Source: Actinocorallia populi
Lineage (GTDB): Bacteria; Actinomycetota; Actinomycetes; Streptosporangiales; Streptosporangiaceae
Length of the DNA: 64,000 nt
Assembly (NCBI RefSeq): GCF_002995495.1
Contig: NZ_PVZV01000002.1
Location: 62,001-126,000 of the forward strand
Reading direction: 5' to 3'
The notes under the pieces were generated by a model. The model searched no databases. It saw only the letters and a list, made by a program, of their open reading frames with translations, and was not told the origin of the DNA. Below are positions 42,470 to 53,153 of this stretch, piece after piece. A program made the translations under genes and the position numbers. Positions within the stretch are counted from its first letter, which is position 1; each line of letters opens with the position of its first letter.

Positions 42470-42973
42470 CGCTTGGACCCCCCTTCTCTATGGAGAGAAC
42501 GGACAGTCTGGATTCAAGAGTTCCAGATGTTTCCGTCAATGGAGGAGCACCCACCCGGCCGACCTGGTCTTCGACCCCACAATCGCCTGCTGAGAGGTTC
42601 GCAGCCCATGCCACTACTGCTCTTCTCCCGTGACGGCGGATATCTGATCCACCGGCGGGGCAGGGCTTACTTCTAAGCCGCACCGTGATCACTCGACAAA
42701 AAGTCGGCTTACGTGGACCGTTTCGCCTGCGACTGGCATCGGCTAGCTCGGCACGAGGTCTCCCAGCGGAGAACCCCGAACCGGCGCAACCACGGACCCG
42801 GGCGGGTGCCATGTCAGAACGCTAGCCTCTCGCGACCCGAATGTCATCGGTGACAAGTGCGGCAAATCTCACTTACCATGATCATGATGGCGGAGAAAAC
42901 CCTTCACCCTCCGGCCTGCGCCGTTCTCTGGGTGTTCTGGGGGTATAAGTTTGTTTCCGGAAAATTGGTTTGT
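42470..42973 (-). other. 504-bp intergenic region upstream of hpf
   Basis: No convincing gene. It contains the hpf leader hairpins (42664-42711), a CATGATCATG palindrome near 42878, and an AT-rich tract next to comF (TTATAC on the minus strand near 42942; palindrome TTTCCGGAAA at 42954-42963), the likeliest promoter area. A transcript from there would have a leader of over 400 nt. Confidence 0.5.
42664..42711 (-). promoter_or_regulatory. Mutually exclusive hairpins in the hpf leader
   Basis: On the minus strand TAAGCCG (42711-42705) can pair with CGGCTTA (42680-42674), or the GGCTTA part of that same segment can pair with TAAGCC (42669-42664). A small CGAC-N5-GTCG hairpin lies inside (42694-42706). 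The competition for one segment resembles an attenuator or riboswitch expression platform. Confidence 0.45.
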
Positions 42974-43624
42974 TTATAGATAGTCGCGAGATTTACCAGG
43001 TTCTGTACGAGCGAGGACCGCCGCCCCCTCCAGCACCGCCCCCGCCGCCCGCAGCGCCCGGCCCGCCTCCGCCAGCGACGCGCCCGTCGTCACCACGTCG
43101 TCCACCAGGAGCACGGACGCCCCCGCCACCGGACGCGCCACCCGCAACCCGTCCGCGAGATTGGCCCGCCGCTCCGCCGCGCCCAGCCCCACCTGCTCGG
43201 CGACCCCCCGCCGCTGCCGCAGCACCGGGACGCACCGCGCCGCCCACCCCGCCTCCCGCAGCGCGGCCGCGGCCGCGCCGGCCATCAGGAGCGTGGCGTC
43301 GCGCCCCCGCCGCCGCACGGTCCGCCGGGCGGACGGCACCGGGACGAGCAGCACCGGCCCCGGCGCCCAGCGCGACGCCACCAGCCCCGCCAGGGCGCGC
43401 CCCAGCGGGCCGGAGAGCGCCGTACGCCCTTTCTCCTTGTGGGCGAGCACCAAAGACCGCAGCGCCCCTTCATAGGCGCCCACGGCCCACACGGGAGGCC
43501 TGGCGGCCACCGCCAGGCCCGGCCCCGCCAACCGGGCGGCGCACCGGGCGCACACCGGGGGACCCGGCACCCGGCAACCCGCGCACCGTGCGGGCAGCAG
43601 CAACTCCGCGAGCGCTCCGAACAC
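42974..43624 (-). CDS. ComF-family phosphoribosyltransferase-like protein
   Basis: 216 aa. The N-terminal zinc ribbon (PARCAGCRVPGPPVCARCAAR) and C-terminal PRPP motif VLLVDDVVTTGASLAEAGRA are those of ComF/GntX proteins, involved in DNA uptake or salvage in other bacteria. Conserved position between lpqB and hpf in actinobacteria; function there is unproven. 160 nt downstream of lpqB. Confidence 0.92.
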   Translation of the reverse strand: MFGALAELLLPARCAGCRVPGPPVCARCAARLAGPGLAVAARPPVWAVGAYEGALRSLVLAHKEKGRTALSGPLGRALAGLVASRWAPGPVLLVPVPSARRTVRRRGRDATLLMAGAAAAALREAGWAARCVPVLRQRRGVAEQVGLGAAERRANLADGLRVARPVAGASVLLVDDVVTTGASLAEAGRALRAAGAVLEGAAVLARTEPGKSRDYL

Positions 43625-43784
43625 GTCACCATCCTCCCCGGAGGGGGTGACGAAACCGCAGCCCCCGCGCGGGCGCCGCAGACGGCCCTGACCGGGCGGC
43701 CGCCGCGTTGATCTCCGCGCGGGCGCGGACGCCTCGGCTCGGCCGGCTCGGCGGCCAGCCGCGCGGACGCCTCAGGACCGGGGG

Positions 43785-45556
43785 TCAGCCCGGGTAGACG
43801 GGGGAGAAGCCGACGATGCCGCAGTCCCAGGTGCTGAAGCGGGGATCCTCGTTGAACGACTGCAGGCAGGTGGCGGACGCCTGGCTCTCCTTGCCCGGGG
43901 CGATGCCCAGCAGGATCTCCTTGCCCGGCGCCGCGGTGATGCTCACCGGCGTGCCCTCGAAGCTGCCGCCGATCGCCCGGATCGCGCCGCCGCTGATCGG
44001 GACCTCGTAGGGCAGGATGCTCGTCGAGGCGCCGACGGTGCCCAGCACGGCCAGCGTGTCGGCGTCGCGCCAGGCCAGGTCGACCACCGAGCCGAGTTCG
44101 GCGTTGATGGAGTGGAAGCCCAGCGAGTAGACGTCGTCGGAGGAGTCGTCCGGCGCGATCCGGCCGATCTGGATCTCGGTCTGGGAGCCGTCGCCGATCA
44201 GCGCGGCCACCCGCACCCCGTCCCGCGCCACGCGCAGCGCCTTGATCTGCTGGCCGGGGCGCAGCTCCGACAGCGGTGGCAGCCTCGTGGCCTCGGCCCG
44301 GCCCGGGGACAGCAGCCACAACGTGGAGGAGCGGCCCTTGTTCTGCACGATCCACAGGTTCCCCGAGCGGTCCCAGGACGGCCGGAGCAGCGTCGCGCCC
44401 CGCTCGGCCTTGAGCACCCGCCGGACCTGGCCGCCGCTCAGGTCCCCCACGTACAGGGCCTGGCCGGAGATCCCGGCGAACTGCTGGCCGTTGAGCGCCA
44501 CCGCGGCGTCCCGGAACGTGTGGTCGCGCAGGGACGGCACGGACACCGCGGCGCTGCCCTGCAGCAGCGCGACCTGGCCCGTCTCGGTCAGCAGGTACTG
44601 GGACTCGCCGGTGACCTTGCTGGGCGCGTCCGGGCCGAGGTCCTCCCAGCGCTTCTTCTCCTGGACGTCCAGGCCGTCGCTGGTCCGCCGGGTGCGGCCG
44701 TCGATCTGCAGCCGCATCGCGCGGATCTCGGTGAGCTGCCCCAGCGTCCACAGCAGCTGCGCCGACATGTGGTCGACGTTGCCCGCCGCCGCCTCCTTGC
44801 TGAGGTTGACGGTGGCGACGTCCTCGTCCAGCCGCACCTTGCCCAGCAGGCCGGTGCCCTCGGGGAAGGAGGAGACCACCGCGCCGTTCAGCCACGGCAC
44901 GGTCTTGCTCAGCAGCGACTCCACCAGCTGGCTGGGCAGGTCCGAGCGGTTGAGCAGCGGCAGGAACACCGAGTCGGGCACCAGGGACTGCCGGTCGGGC
45001 GCGAAGTGGTACAGGTTGGTGGTGCGGAACACCCGGTCGACGTCGCTGCGGAAGAGCACCAGCTCGTCGGGGTTGCCGACGAGCCGCCAGCGGTTCGGCG
45101 TGATGCGCCGCAGGAGGAACGTCACCTCGTGGTTGGGCTCGTTGAGCGCCTCGTACTGGCCCGAGGAGCTGATCTGGCCGAGCCTGGTGCCGTACAGCCG
45201 CACCGTGGCCTCGTCGCCCTCCTCGGGGTCGGACATCAAGGTGGGCTCGGAGAACTCCGGGTCGTCCAGGACCGTCACCTTCGGACGCCCGTCGGGCCGC
45301 CAGGTCTGGCCCTCGGCGAGGTAGGCGCGCACGGACTCGCGGTCGTTGTCGAAGTTGGCCATCGCCACGAGGTAGCCGCGCACCACCTCCTCGGGGGACC
45401 AGCCGTCCTGGGGCCGGGTGGGGACCACCCGGACGTAGGGCTCGTCGAACGGCTCGGTGCGCTCGCCGTTGTCCTGCGCCGTCACCCAGCCGCCGGCCGG
45501 GATGCCCGCGCAGCCCGTGACGCAGGACAGGGCCAGGAGCACGGCGATGATGCGCT

Positions 45557-45560
<4 letters not shown>
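43785..45560 (-). CDS. lpqB: MtrAB-associated lipoprotein LpqB
   Basis: 591 aa from a GTG overlapping the mtrB stop (GTGA). Signal peptide with lipobox ending at Cys17 (VTGCAG). Then the N-terminal GerMN-like domain (VVRGYLVAMANFDNDRESVR, FPEGTGLLGKVRLDEDVATV) and a C-terminal beta-propeller region. LpqB binds the extracellular sensor part of MtrB and modulates MtrA phosphorylation, affecting cell division and envelope homeostasis. Third gene of mtrA-mtrB-lpqB. Confidence 0.95.
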
Positions 45561-47134
<1,574 letters not shown>

Positions 47135-47151
47135 GGGGGGTCGGTTTCCTT

Positions 47152-47829
47152 CTAGGCCGGGCCGGCCTTGTAACCCACGCCTCGCACGGTGACGACGATC
47201 TCCGGGCGCTCCGGGTCCTTCTCGATCTTGGCGCGGAGGCGCTGGACGTGCACGTTGACCAGGCGGGTGTCGGCGGCGTGCCGGTAGCCCCACACCTGCT
47301 CGAGCAGGACCTCGCGGGTGAAGACCTGGCGCGGCTTGCGGGCCAGGGCGACCAGCAGGTCGAACTCCAGGGGGGTCAGCGGGATGTGCTTGTCGCCGCG
47401 CTTGACCGAGTGCCCCGCCACGTCGATCGAGATGTCGCCGATCTGCAGGGTCTCGGGGGCGGGCTCGTCGGTGCGGCGCAGCCGGGCGCGCACCCGGGCG
47501 ACCAGCTCCTTGGGCTTGAAGGGCTTGACCACGTAGTCGTCCGCGCCCGACTCCAGACCGAGCACCACGTCCACGGTGTCGCTCTTGGCGGTCAGCATGA
47601 CGATCGGCACGCCCGACTCGGCCCGGATCTGGCGGCACACGTCGATGCCGTCCGCGCCGGGCAGCATCAGGTCCAGCAGCACGAGGTCGGGCCGGGTCTC
47701 CCGGAACGCCTCGAGCGCCTTGTCGCCGTCGTGCACGAACGACGGCTCGAAGCCCTCGCCGCGCAGCACGATGCCGAGCATCTCAGCGAGTGCCAGGTCG
47801 TCGTCGACGACCAGTACACGTCCTCTCAT
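47152..47829 (-). CDS. mtrA: Response regulator MtrA
   Basis: 225 aa OmpR-family regulator. Receiver with Asp9/Asp10, phospho-acceptor Asp53 (LVLLDLMLPGADG), Thr in MLTAKSD and Lys in YVVKPFKPKEL. Winged HTH at the C-terminus (ITPLEFDLLVALARKPRQVF-like segment, then HVQRLRAKIEKDPERPEIV). Essential cell-cycle and development regulator in many actinobacteria. Divergent from the membrane-protein operon, with MtrA-like repeats in the gap. Confidence 0.97.
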   Translation of the reverse strand: MRGRVLVVDDDLALAEMLGIVLRGEGFEPSFVHDGDKALEAFRETRPDLVLLDLMLPGADGIDVCRQIRAESGVPIVMLTAKSDTVDVVLGLESGADDYVVKPFKPKELVARVRARLRRTDEPAPETLQIGDISIDVAGHSVKRGDKHIPLTPLEFDLLVALARKPRQVFTREVLLEQVWGYRHAADTRLVNVHVQRLRAKIEKDPERPEIVVTVRGVGYKAGPA

Positions 47830-47843
47830 GCGCCCTCATCGCC

Positions 47844-47906
47844 GTTCTCTCGAAGTTCTCTCGGGAGGCCGTCATCTCCAGTCGAGTCAGGTTACCCACG
47901 TTTTAC
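47844..47906. promoter_or_regulatory. Direct repeats upstream of mtrA
   Basis: GTTCTCTCG occurs twice 11 bp apart (47844-47852, 47855-47863). GTTAC (47891-47895) and TTTAC (47902-47906) are also 11 bp apart, like the two direct repeats spaced one helical turn that OmpR-type dimers such as MtrA bind. Possible autoregulation. Confidence 0.4.
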
Positions 47907-48065
47907 CAGTGCCGGGGCCTCTAATCGGGGAAACCGCGGCGATCTCTCCGTGGTGCCATGTACGCTGCGTTCCGATTCGCTTACGACACGCTATATTTGC
48001 ACCACCTGGGGAGGGGCGGGCGTTGGGAATCACCTGGATATAAGGACACATGGCAGGATGGCCCC

Positions 48066-49028
48066 GTGCGAGTCGACCGGGCCGAACTGCTCGGCGGGGA
48101 GATCCCGCTGCGGCCGCTCAGTGTGGCCGAGACACTGGACGCGGCACTGGCCGTGCTGCGCCGGTCGCCCCGCGCGGTGCTGGGCCCGGCCGCGGCGATG
48201 GTGGCGGTCCTGCAGGTCCTGGTGACCGTCACTGGCTACTTCTTCGTCGGGGGGACCGACGAGTACACCCCCGGCTTCCTGCTCCGGTCGGTGGGCGAGC
48301 AGGCGACGCTGGCGGCCTTCTCCGGCCTGGCGTCCGCGCTGGTCGTCCTGGTGCTGGCCGGGCTGCTCGCGCCCGTGATCGCCCGCTCCTTCTTCGGGCA
48401 GCCGGTCTCCCTGCGCGGCGTGTGGCGGGACGCGCGGCCGCGGCTGCCCGGCCTGGCCGCGGTGGCCGCGGCGCTGGGCCTCGGCGTGCCGCTGCTGGGC
48501 GCGCTGCCGCTGGCGCCCTTCGTCGCGGTCGCCGGCACCGGCGGCTCGGTGGGGCTCGCCGTGCTGCTCGGCCTGCTCGGCCTGGCGTCGGCGCTGGCGC
48601 TCGGCGTCTGGCTCTACACCCGGTACGTGCTGGCCGCGCCCGCCGTCGTCCTGGAGCGCCAGGGGGCGCGCGCGGCGTTCTCGGCGTCCGCGCGGCTGGT
48701 CGGCGGGCAGTGGTGGAAGACGTTCGGGGTCCTGGTGCTCACCACGGTCCTCACCACGTTCATGGGGCTGATCCTCCAGGTGCCCTTCCTCGCGGGCGGC
48801 CTGCTGTTCTTCGGCGCCGACCCGCAGGGCTGGCAGGCGGTGGCCGCGCTGGCCGCCGAGACCCTCGGGCAGATCGCCTCCTGGACGGTCACCGCCCCCT
48901 TCGAGGCCGCGGTGATCGCGCTGCTCTACCTGGACCGCCGCAACCGGCGGGAGGGCCTGGACCTGGAGCTCCAGCAGCGCGCCGAGGTGCCCGACGAGGA
49001 CTTCCCCGCCCTGTGGGCGCGCCCGTGA
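48066..49028 (+). CDS. Polytopic membrane protein (GDPD-membrane-domain-like)
   Basis: 320 aa from GTG 48066 (GGCAGGATGG upstream). About six hydrophobic segments with long Ala/Leu/Val-rich stretches. The N-terminus LLGGEIPLRPLSVAETLDAALAVLRR and AAFSASARLVGGQWWKTFGV resemble the membrane domain found in glycerophosphodiester phosphodiesterase-type proteins. No catalytic motif is seen. It heads the DUF4129-DUF4350-moxR-DUF58 operon, so a role in the same envelope system is inferred. Confidence 0.85.
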   Translation: MRVDRAELLGGEIPLRPLSVAETLDAALAVLRRSPRAVLGPAAAMVAVLQVLVTVTGYFFVGGTDEYTPGFLLRSVGEQATLAAFSGLASALVVLVLAGLLAPVIARSFFGQPVSLRGVWRDARPRLPGLAAVAAALGLGVPLLGALPLAPFVAVAGTGGSVGLAVLLGLLGLASALALGVWLYTRYVLAAPAVVLERQGARAAFSASARLVGGQWWKTFGVLVLTTVLTTFMGLILQVPFLAGGLLFFGADPQGWQAVAALAAETLGQIASWTVTAPFEAAVIALLYLDRRNRREGLDLELQQRAEVPDEDFPALWARP

Positions 49029-49041
49029 CGCGAGGAGCCCG

Positions 49042-49671
49042 ATGAGCCCGATGAACCCCGCCGAGCCGGTCGACAGGGAGACGGCGCGCGAGCTGGCCGA
49101 GAAGGAGCTGGACAAGCCCGTCTACCACCGGGACCGGCCCTCCTTCGTCGACGAGGCGCTCGACCAGGTCGAGGAGTGGCTGAAGAAGATCATGCCGGAC
49201 GCCCCCGGTGCCGGGCCCGGCACCGGCGGCGGCTCGTTCACCCTGGTCGTGCTGCTCCTGCTGGCGGCCCTGCTGGTCGCCGCGGTGTGGTGGTGGATGC
49301 GCGGGCGCGGCAACGTCAGGTCCCGCAAGGCGCTGCTGGAGGACGTGCCCAGCCGGTCGCTGGACCACCGGGCCGCGGCCGAGGCGCACGCCGCGGAGGG
49401 CCGCTGGGCCGAGGCGATACGGGAGCGGCTGCGGGCGGTCGCCCGGGAGCTGGAGGAACGCGCGATCCTCGACCCCCGGCCCGGCCGCACCGCGCAGGAG
49501 CTGGCCGCCGAGGCCGCCGCGGTCCTGCCGGTGGACTTCGCGCCGGGCGTGGGAGTGTTCTACGACGTCTGGTTCGGCGACAGGCCGGGGACCCCGGAGG
49601 GCTACCGGCTGCTGGCCGACCTGGACCAGGCGGTGCAGGCCGCCAGGCCCCGGCCGTTGGAGGCGGTGTGA
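49042..49671 (+). CDS. DUF4129-domain membrane protein
   Basis: 209 aa; ATG 49042 with GAGGAG upstream. The N-terminal amphipathic region ends at WLKKIMPD. One membrane helix (FTLVVLLLLAALLVAAVWWW, ~69-90) precedes a cytoplasmic DUF4129 domain (AEAHAAEGRWAEAIRERLRA, RTAQELAAEAA, FYDVWFG). Such proteins accompany MoxR/DUF58 modules and transglutaminase-like proteins. The stop overlaps the DUF4350 GTG. Confidence 0.9.
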   Translation: MSPMNPAEPVDRETARELAEKELDKPVYHRDRPSFVDEALDQVEEWLKKIMPDAPGAGPGTGGGSFTLVVLLLLAALLVAAVWWWMRGRGNVRSRKALLEDVPSRSLDHRAAAEAHAAEGRWAEAIRERLRAVARELEERAILDPRPGRTAQELAAEAAAVLPVDFAPGVGVFYDVWFGDRPGTPEGYRLLADLDQAVQAARPRPLEAV

Positions 49672-50840
49672 CGCAGACGGCAGCACACGCGGAGAGCGCC
49701 GCGCAGGTCGCCGGCCGGCGGGTGCGGCGCTGGCGCGGCATCGTCCTCCCGGTCCTGGCCCTGGCCGTGATCGCGGTCCTGCTGGCCGCGCTCCGGCCCG
49801 AGGCGACCGGCGGCTACCTCGACCCCGAGTCCCCCGGCGGCAACGGCTCGCGCGCCCTGGCCGAGATCGTGCGCCAGAACGGCACGCCCGTGACCGTGGC
49901 CCGTACGGCCCGCGCGGCGGCGTCGGAGGCCACGCGGACCACGGTGGTGGTGGTCGTGCGGTCCGAGAGGCTCACCAGGGCCGAGCTGAGGCAGCTGGCG
50001 GCGGCACCCGGCACGCTGCTGCTGGTCGAGCCGACGGACGCGGCCCTGAAGCGGCTCGCGCCGGGCGTCTCCAGGGCCACGACGGCGGCCGCGGGCTTCG
50101 CCGTTCCCGGCTGCCCGCTGATGGAGGGCACCGGGACGGTGACCTTCGGGGACTCCCAGCTGTACACCGCGCCCTCCCATGCGCTCACCTGCTACCCGGA
50201 CCCGGAGGAGAACCTGGCCCGGATGGTCGTGCTGGGGGAGGGCGCGCCCAAACCCGTCACGGTGCTGGGGTCGGGGACGCCCCTCACCAACGACGAACTG
50301 GCCGAGGACGGCAACGCGGCGTTCGGGATGGACCTCCTCGGAGGGGCGCACGACAAGGCCGTGTGGCTGATGCCGGACCTGCCCACCGAGGCGGAGGCCG
50401 GGGACGAGAGCCTGGCGGAGCTGATCCCGCCGGGCGTCACCCTCTTCTTCTGGCAGGTGCTCATCGCGGTCGGCCTGCTGGCCCTGTGGCGGGTGCGCAG
50501 GCTGGGCCCCGTGGTGGTCGAGCGCCTGCCGGTGGCCGTCCGCTCCGCCGAGACCGTCGAGGGCAGGGCCCGCCTCTACCGCGCGGCACGGGCGCGCGAC
50601 CGGGCGGCGCTGGCCCTGCGCGAGTCGGCGCGCGAACGTTTCGTGCCGCTGCTCGGCCTCCCGCGCAGCGCCGCCGCCGACCCCGGCAAAGCCGAACAGG
50701 TCACCATCCTGGTGACATCACGTACAGGATGGGACCGGCAGACCGCCGGCTGGGCGCTGTACGGTCCCGCCCCCGGGGACGACGCGGAGCTCGTCCGCCT
50801 GACCGACCTGCTGGACGACCTGGAGAAACGACTTCTTTGA
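49668..50840 (+). CDS. DUF4350-domain membrane protein
   Basis: 390 aa from a GTG overlapping the DUF4129 stop. TM1 at ~25-43 (GIVLPVLALAVIAVLLAAL), then an extracytoplasmic DUF4350 domain (SRALAEIVRQNGTPVTVART, GTLLLVEPTDAAL), then TM2 (~258-275, FFWQVLIAVGLLALW) and a cytoplasmic tail ending EKRLL. The final stop codon lies within the right-end TTGA of the adjacent IS element. Reconstruction of the uninterrupted site gives the same C-terminus, so the protein is unaltered. Confidence 0.9.
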   Translation: MTQTAAHAESAAQVAGRRVRRWRGIVLPVLALAVIAVLLAALRPEATGGYLDPESPGGNGSRALAEIVRQNGTPVTVARTARAAASEATRTTVVVVVRSERLTRAELRQLAAAPGTLLLVEPTDAALKRLAPGVSRATTAAAGFAVPGCPLMEGTGTVTFGDSQLYTAPSHALTCYPDPEENLARMVVLGEGAPKPVTVLGSGTPLTNDELAEDGNAAFGMDLLGGAHDKAVWLMPDLPTEAEAGDESLAELIPPGVTLFFWQVLIAVGLLALWRVRRLGPVVVERLPVAVRSAETVEGRARLYRAARARDRAALALRESARERFVPLLGLPRSAAADPGKAEQVTILVTSRTGWDRQTAGWALYGPAPGDDAELVRLTDLLDDLEKRLL

Positions 50841-50960
50841 CCTCCTCCGCCGCCTTGAAGGGCGGGGATTCCAGCGGTCGCCCGCCGGGATTCCTGCTTC
50901 GTCGGGCCGTGCCCTCACCGCTTTCGCGGGTCAGGACCCACCGGCCCTCCACAGGCGTTT
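50837..50960 (-). ncRNA. Predicted omegaRNA 3' part / IS right end
   Basis: Immediately 3' of tnpB. Contains the GGAATCCCCGCCC / GGCGGCGG hairpin (CCGCC at 50850-50854 region pairing with GGCGG) typical of actinobacterial IS605 right ends. TnpB omegaRNAs span the end of tnpB and the right end and read into flanking DNA as guide. Here the guide would start AGAAGTCGTTTCTCCAGG (50836 leftwards). The exact 5' end cannot be seen. Confidence 0.55.
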
Positions 50961-52069
50961 CAGCTCTCCGCCAGCCCGGCGGCGAGAATGTTCTTCGCGG
51001 CGTTGACGTCTCGATCGTGGACGATCCCGCAGCTGCCGCAGACCCAGTCACGGACGTGCAGCGGCATCGCGGCGGCCCGGTGCCCGCATGTCGAGCACGG
51101 CTTGCTGGAGGGGAACCAGCGGTTCACCACGATCAGGGTGCGGCCGTACCAGTCGGCCTTGTACTCCAGCATCGACCGCAACTCCCGCCAGGCCGCGTCC
51201 GAGACGGCGCGGGCCAGAGTGCGGTTCTTGATCATGTTGCGGACGGCGAGGTCCTCGATCACGACCGTTTGGTTCTCACGGACGAGCCGAGTGGTGAGCT
51301 TGTGCAGGAAGTCCCGCCTGCGGTCGGTGACCCGCGCATGGACGCGGGCCAGGCGCAGACGGGCCTTCTCCCGGTTCCTACCGCCTTTGGCCTTGCGGGA
51401 ATGTTCCCGCTGGGCCCTGGTCAGACGGCGGCGATCGCGCCGCTCGTGCTTCGGGTCGGCGACCTTCTCTCCGGTCGAGAGTGTCACCAAAGCCGTCAGG
51501 CCCGCGTCGATGCCCACCGACGATTCGACGGGGTCCAGGTGGGGGATGCGGTCTTCGCACAGAAGGGATACGAACCAGCGCCCGGCCGCGTCTCGCGACA
51601 CCGTCACCGTCGTCGGCTCCGCCCCTTCTGGCAGGGGCCGGGACCACACGACGTTCAGCGGCTCCTTCATTTTCGCGAGGGTGAGTCGCCCGTCGCGGTA
51701 CTTGAAGGCGGAACGGGTGTACTCGGCCGAGGCACGGGACTTTTTCTTGGATTTGAACGCCGGATGCCTGGCGCGCTTGTTCCAGAAGTTCACGAACGCG
51801 CCTTGCAGGTGCCGCAAAGCCTGCTGGAGCGGCACGGAGGACACCTCGCCCAGGAAGGCGAGTTCCTCGGTGCGCTTCCACCGGGTCAGGAGCGCGGAGG
51901 ACTCCGCATAGGAGACACGGCGTCCCTCGCCGGCGTAGGCGCGGGTGCGTTCCGCCAGCATCCGGTTGTAGACCAGGCGGACGCAGCCGAACGTGCGCGA
52001 CAGTTCCGCCGCTTGCGCCTCCGTCGGATGGAAGCGGTACCGGAAAGCCCGTTTCACCTGCCGTCCCAT
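50960..52069 (-). CDS. tnpB: TnpB, IS605-family RNA-guided nuclease
   Basis: 369 aa from the ATG at 52069. N-terminal OrfB HTH (RAFRYRFHPTEAQAAELSRT, FGCVRLVYNRMLAERTRAY), RuvC-like triad Asp188 (GIDAGL), Glu272 (VIEDLAV), Asp354 (DRDVNAAKN), and a zinc ribbon CSTCGH...CGSCG between the last two. All catalytic residues are present and the length is full, so it is probably active. TnpB proteins cut DNA guided by omegaRNA and promote element retention. Without tnpA it depends on another transposase to move. Confidence 0.95.
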   Translation of the reverse strand: MGRQVKRAFRYRFHPTEAQAAELSRTFGCVRLVYNRMLAERTRAYAGEGRRVSYAESSALLTRWKRTEELAFLGEVSSVPLQQALRHLQGAFVNFWNKRARHPAFKSKKKSRASAEYTRSAFKYRDGRLTLAKMKEPLNVVWSRPLPEGAEPTTVTVSRDAAGRWFVSLLCEDRIPHLDPVESSVGIDAGLTALVTLSTGEKVADPKHERRDRRRLTRAQREHSRKAKGGRNREKARLRLARVHARVTDRRRDFLHKLTTRLVRENQTVVIEDLAVRNMIKNRTLARAVSDAAWRELRSMLEYKADWYGRTLIVVNRWFPSSKPCSTCGHRAAAMPLHVRDWVCGSCGIVHDRDVNAAKNILAAGLAES

Positions 52070-52117
52070 GCCCCGCACTTTACTAAGAGAACAGCTGAGA
52101 ACACTCACTGTGAAGGG

Positions 52118-52163
52118 AGGGAGCGGCGTGTCCTCCCCGTCTGAAGGCAGGAGACTCCACGCC
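52118..52163 (-). repeat. IS left-end imperfect hairpin supplying the moxR ribosome site
   Basis: CCTCCCCGTCTGAAGGCAGG and the following GAGACTCC can fold imperfectly and resemble the right-end sequence, consistent with paired TnpA-recognition ends. AGGAG (52149-52153) lies 10 nt before the moxR GTG and is inside the element. Confidence 0.5.

Positions 52164-53152
<989 letters not shown>

Positions 53153-53153
<1 letters not shown>

Larger units (their letters stand above)
50837..52163 (-). mobile_element. TnpB-only IS200/IS605-type element (IS1341-like)
   Basis: 1327 bp, one gene (tnpB), no tnpA. Right end: minus-strand TCAA (50840-50837), the same tetranucleotide that terminates IS608. Left end is next to TTCAC (minus strand, 52168-52164), serving as target/TAM. 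Deleting exactly this segment rejoins CTTCT with GTGAACC and restores DUF4350 stop and moxR start as a GTGA overlap, the arrangement seen throughout this operon. Both ends are therefore well supported although inferred. Confidence 0.82.

Noticed and set aside
42900-42973. c-di-AMP (ydaO-type) riboswitch upstream of hpf
   Set aside because: I compared the minus-strand leader with the remembered consensus and did not find its conserved GGG/AACC and pseudoknot segments.
49668-50840. DUF4350 truncated by the IS
   Set aside because: Reconstruction of the uninterrupted locus gives the same last residues and a stop at the same codon, so the protein is not truncated.
50960-52069. Cas12-type CRISPR effector
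   Set aside because: The RuvC/zinc-ribbon protein is only 369 aa with OrfB N-terminus and IS605-like ends, and there is no repeat-spacer array in the window; it is TnpB.
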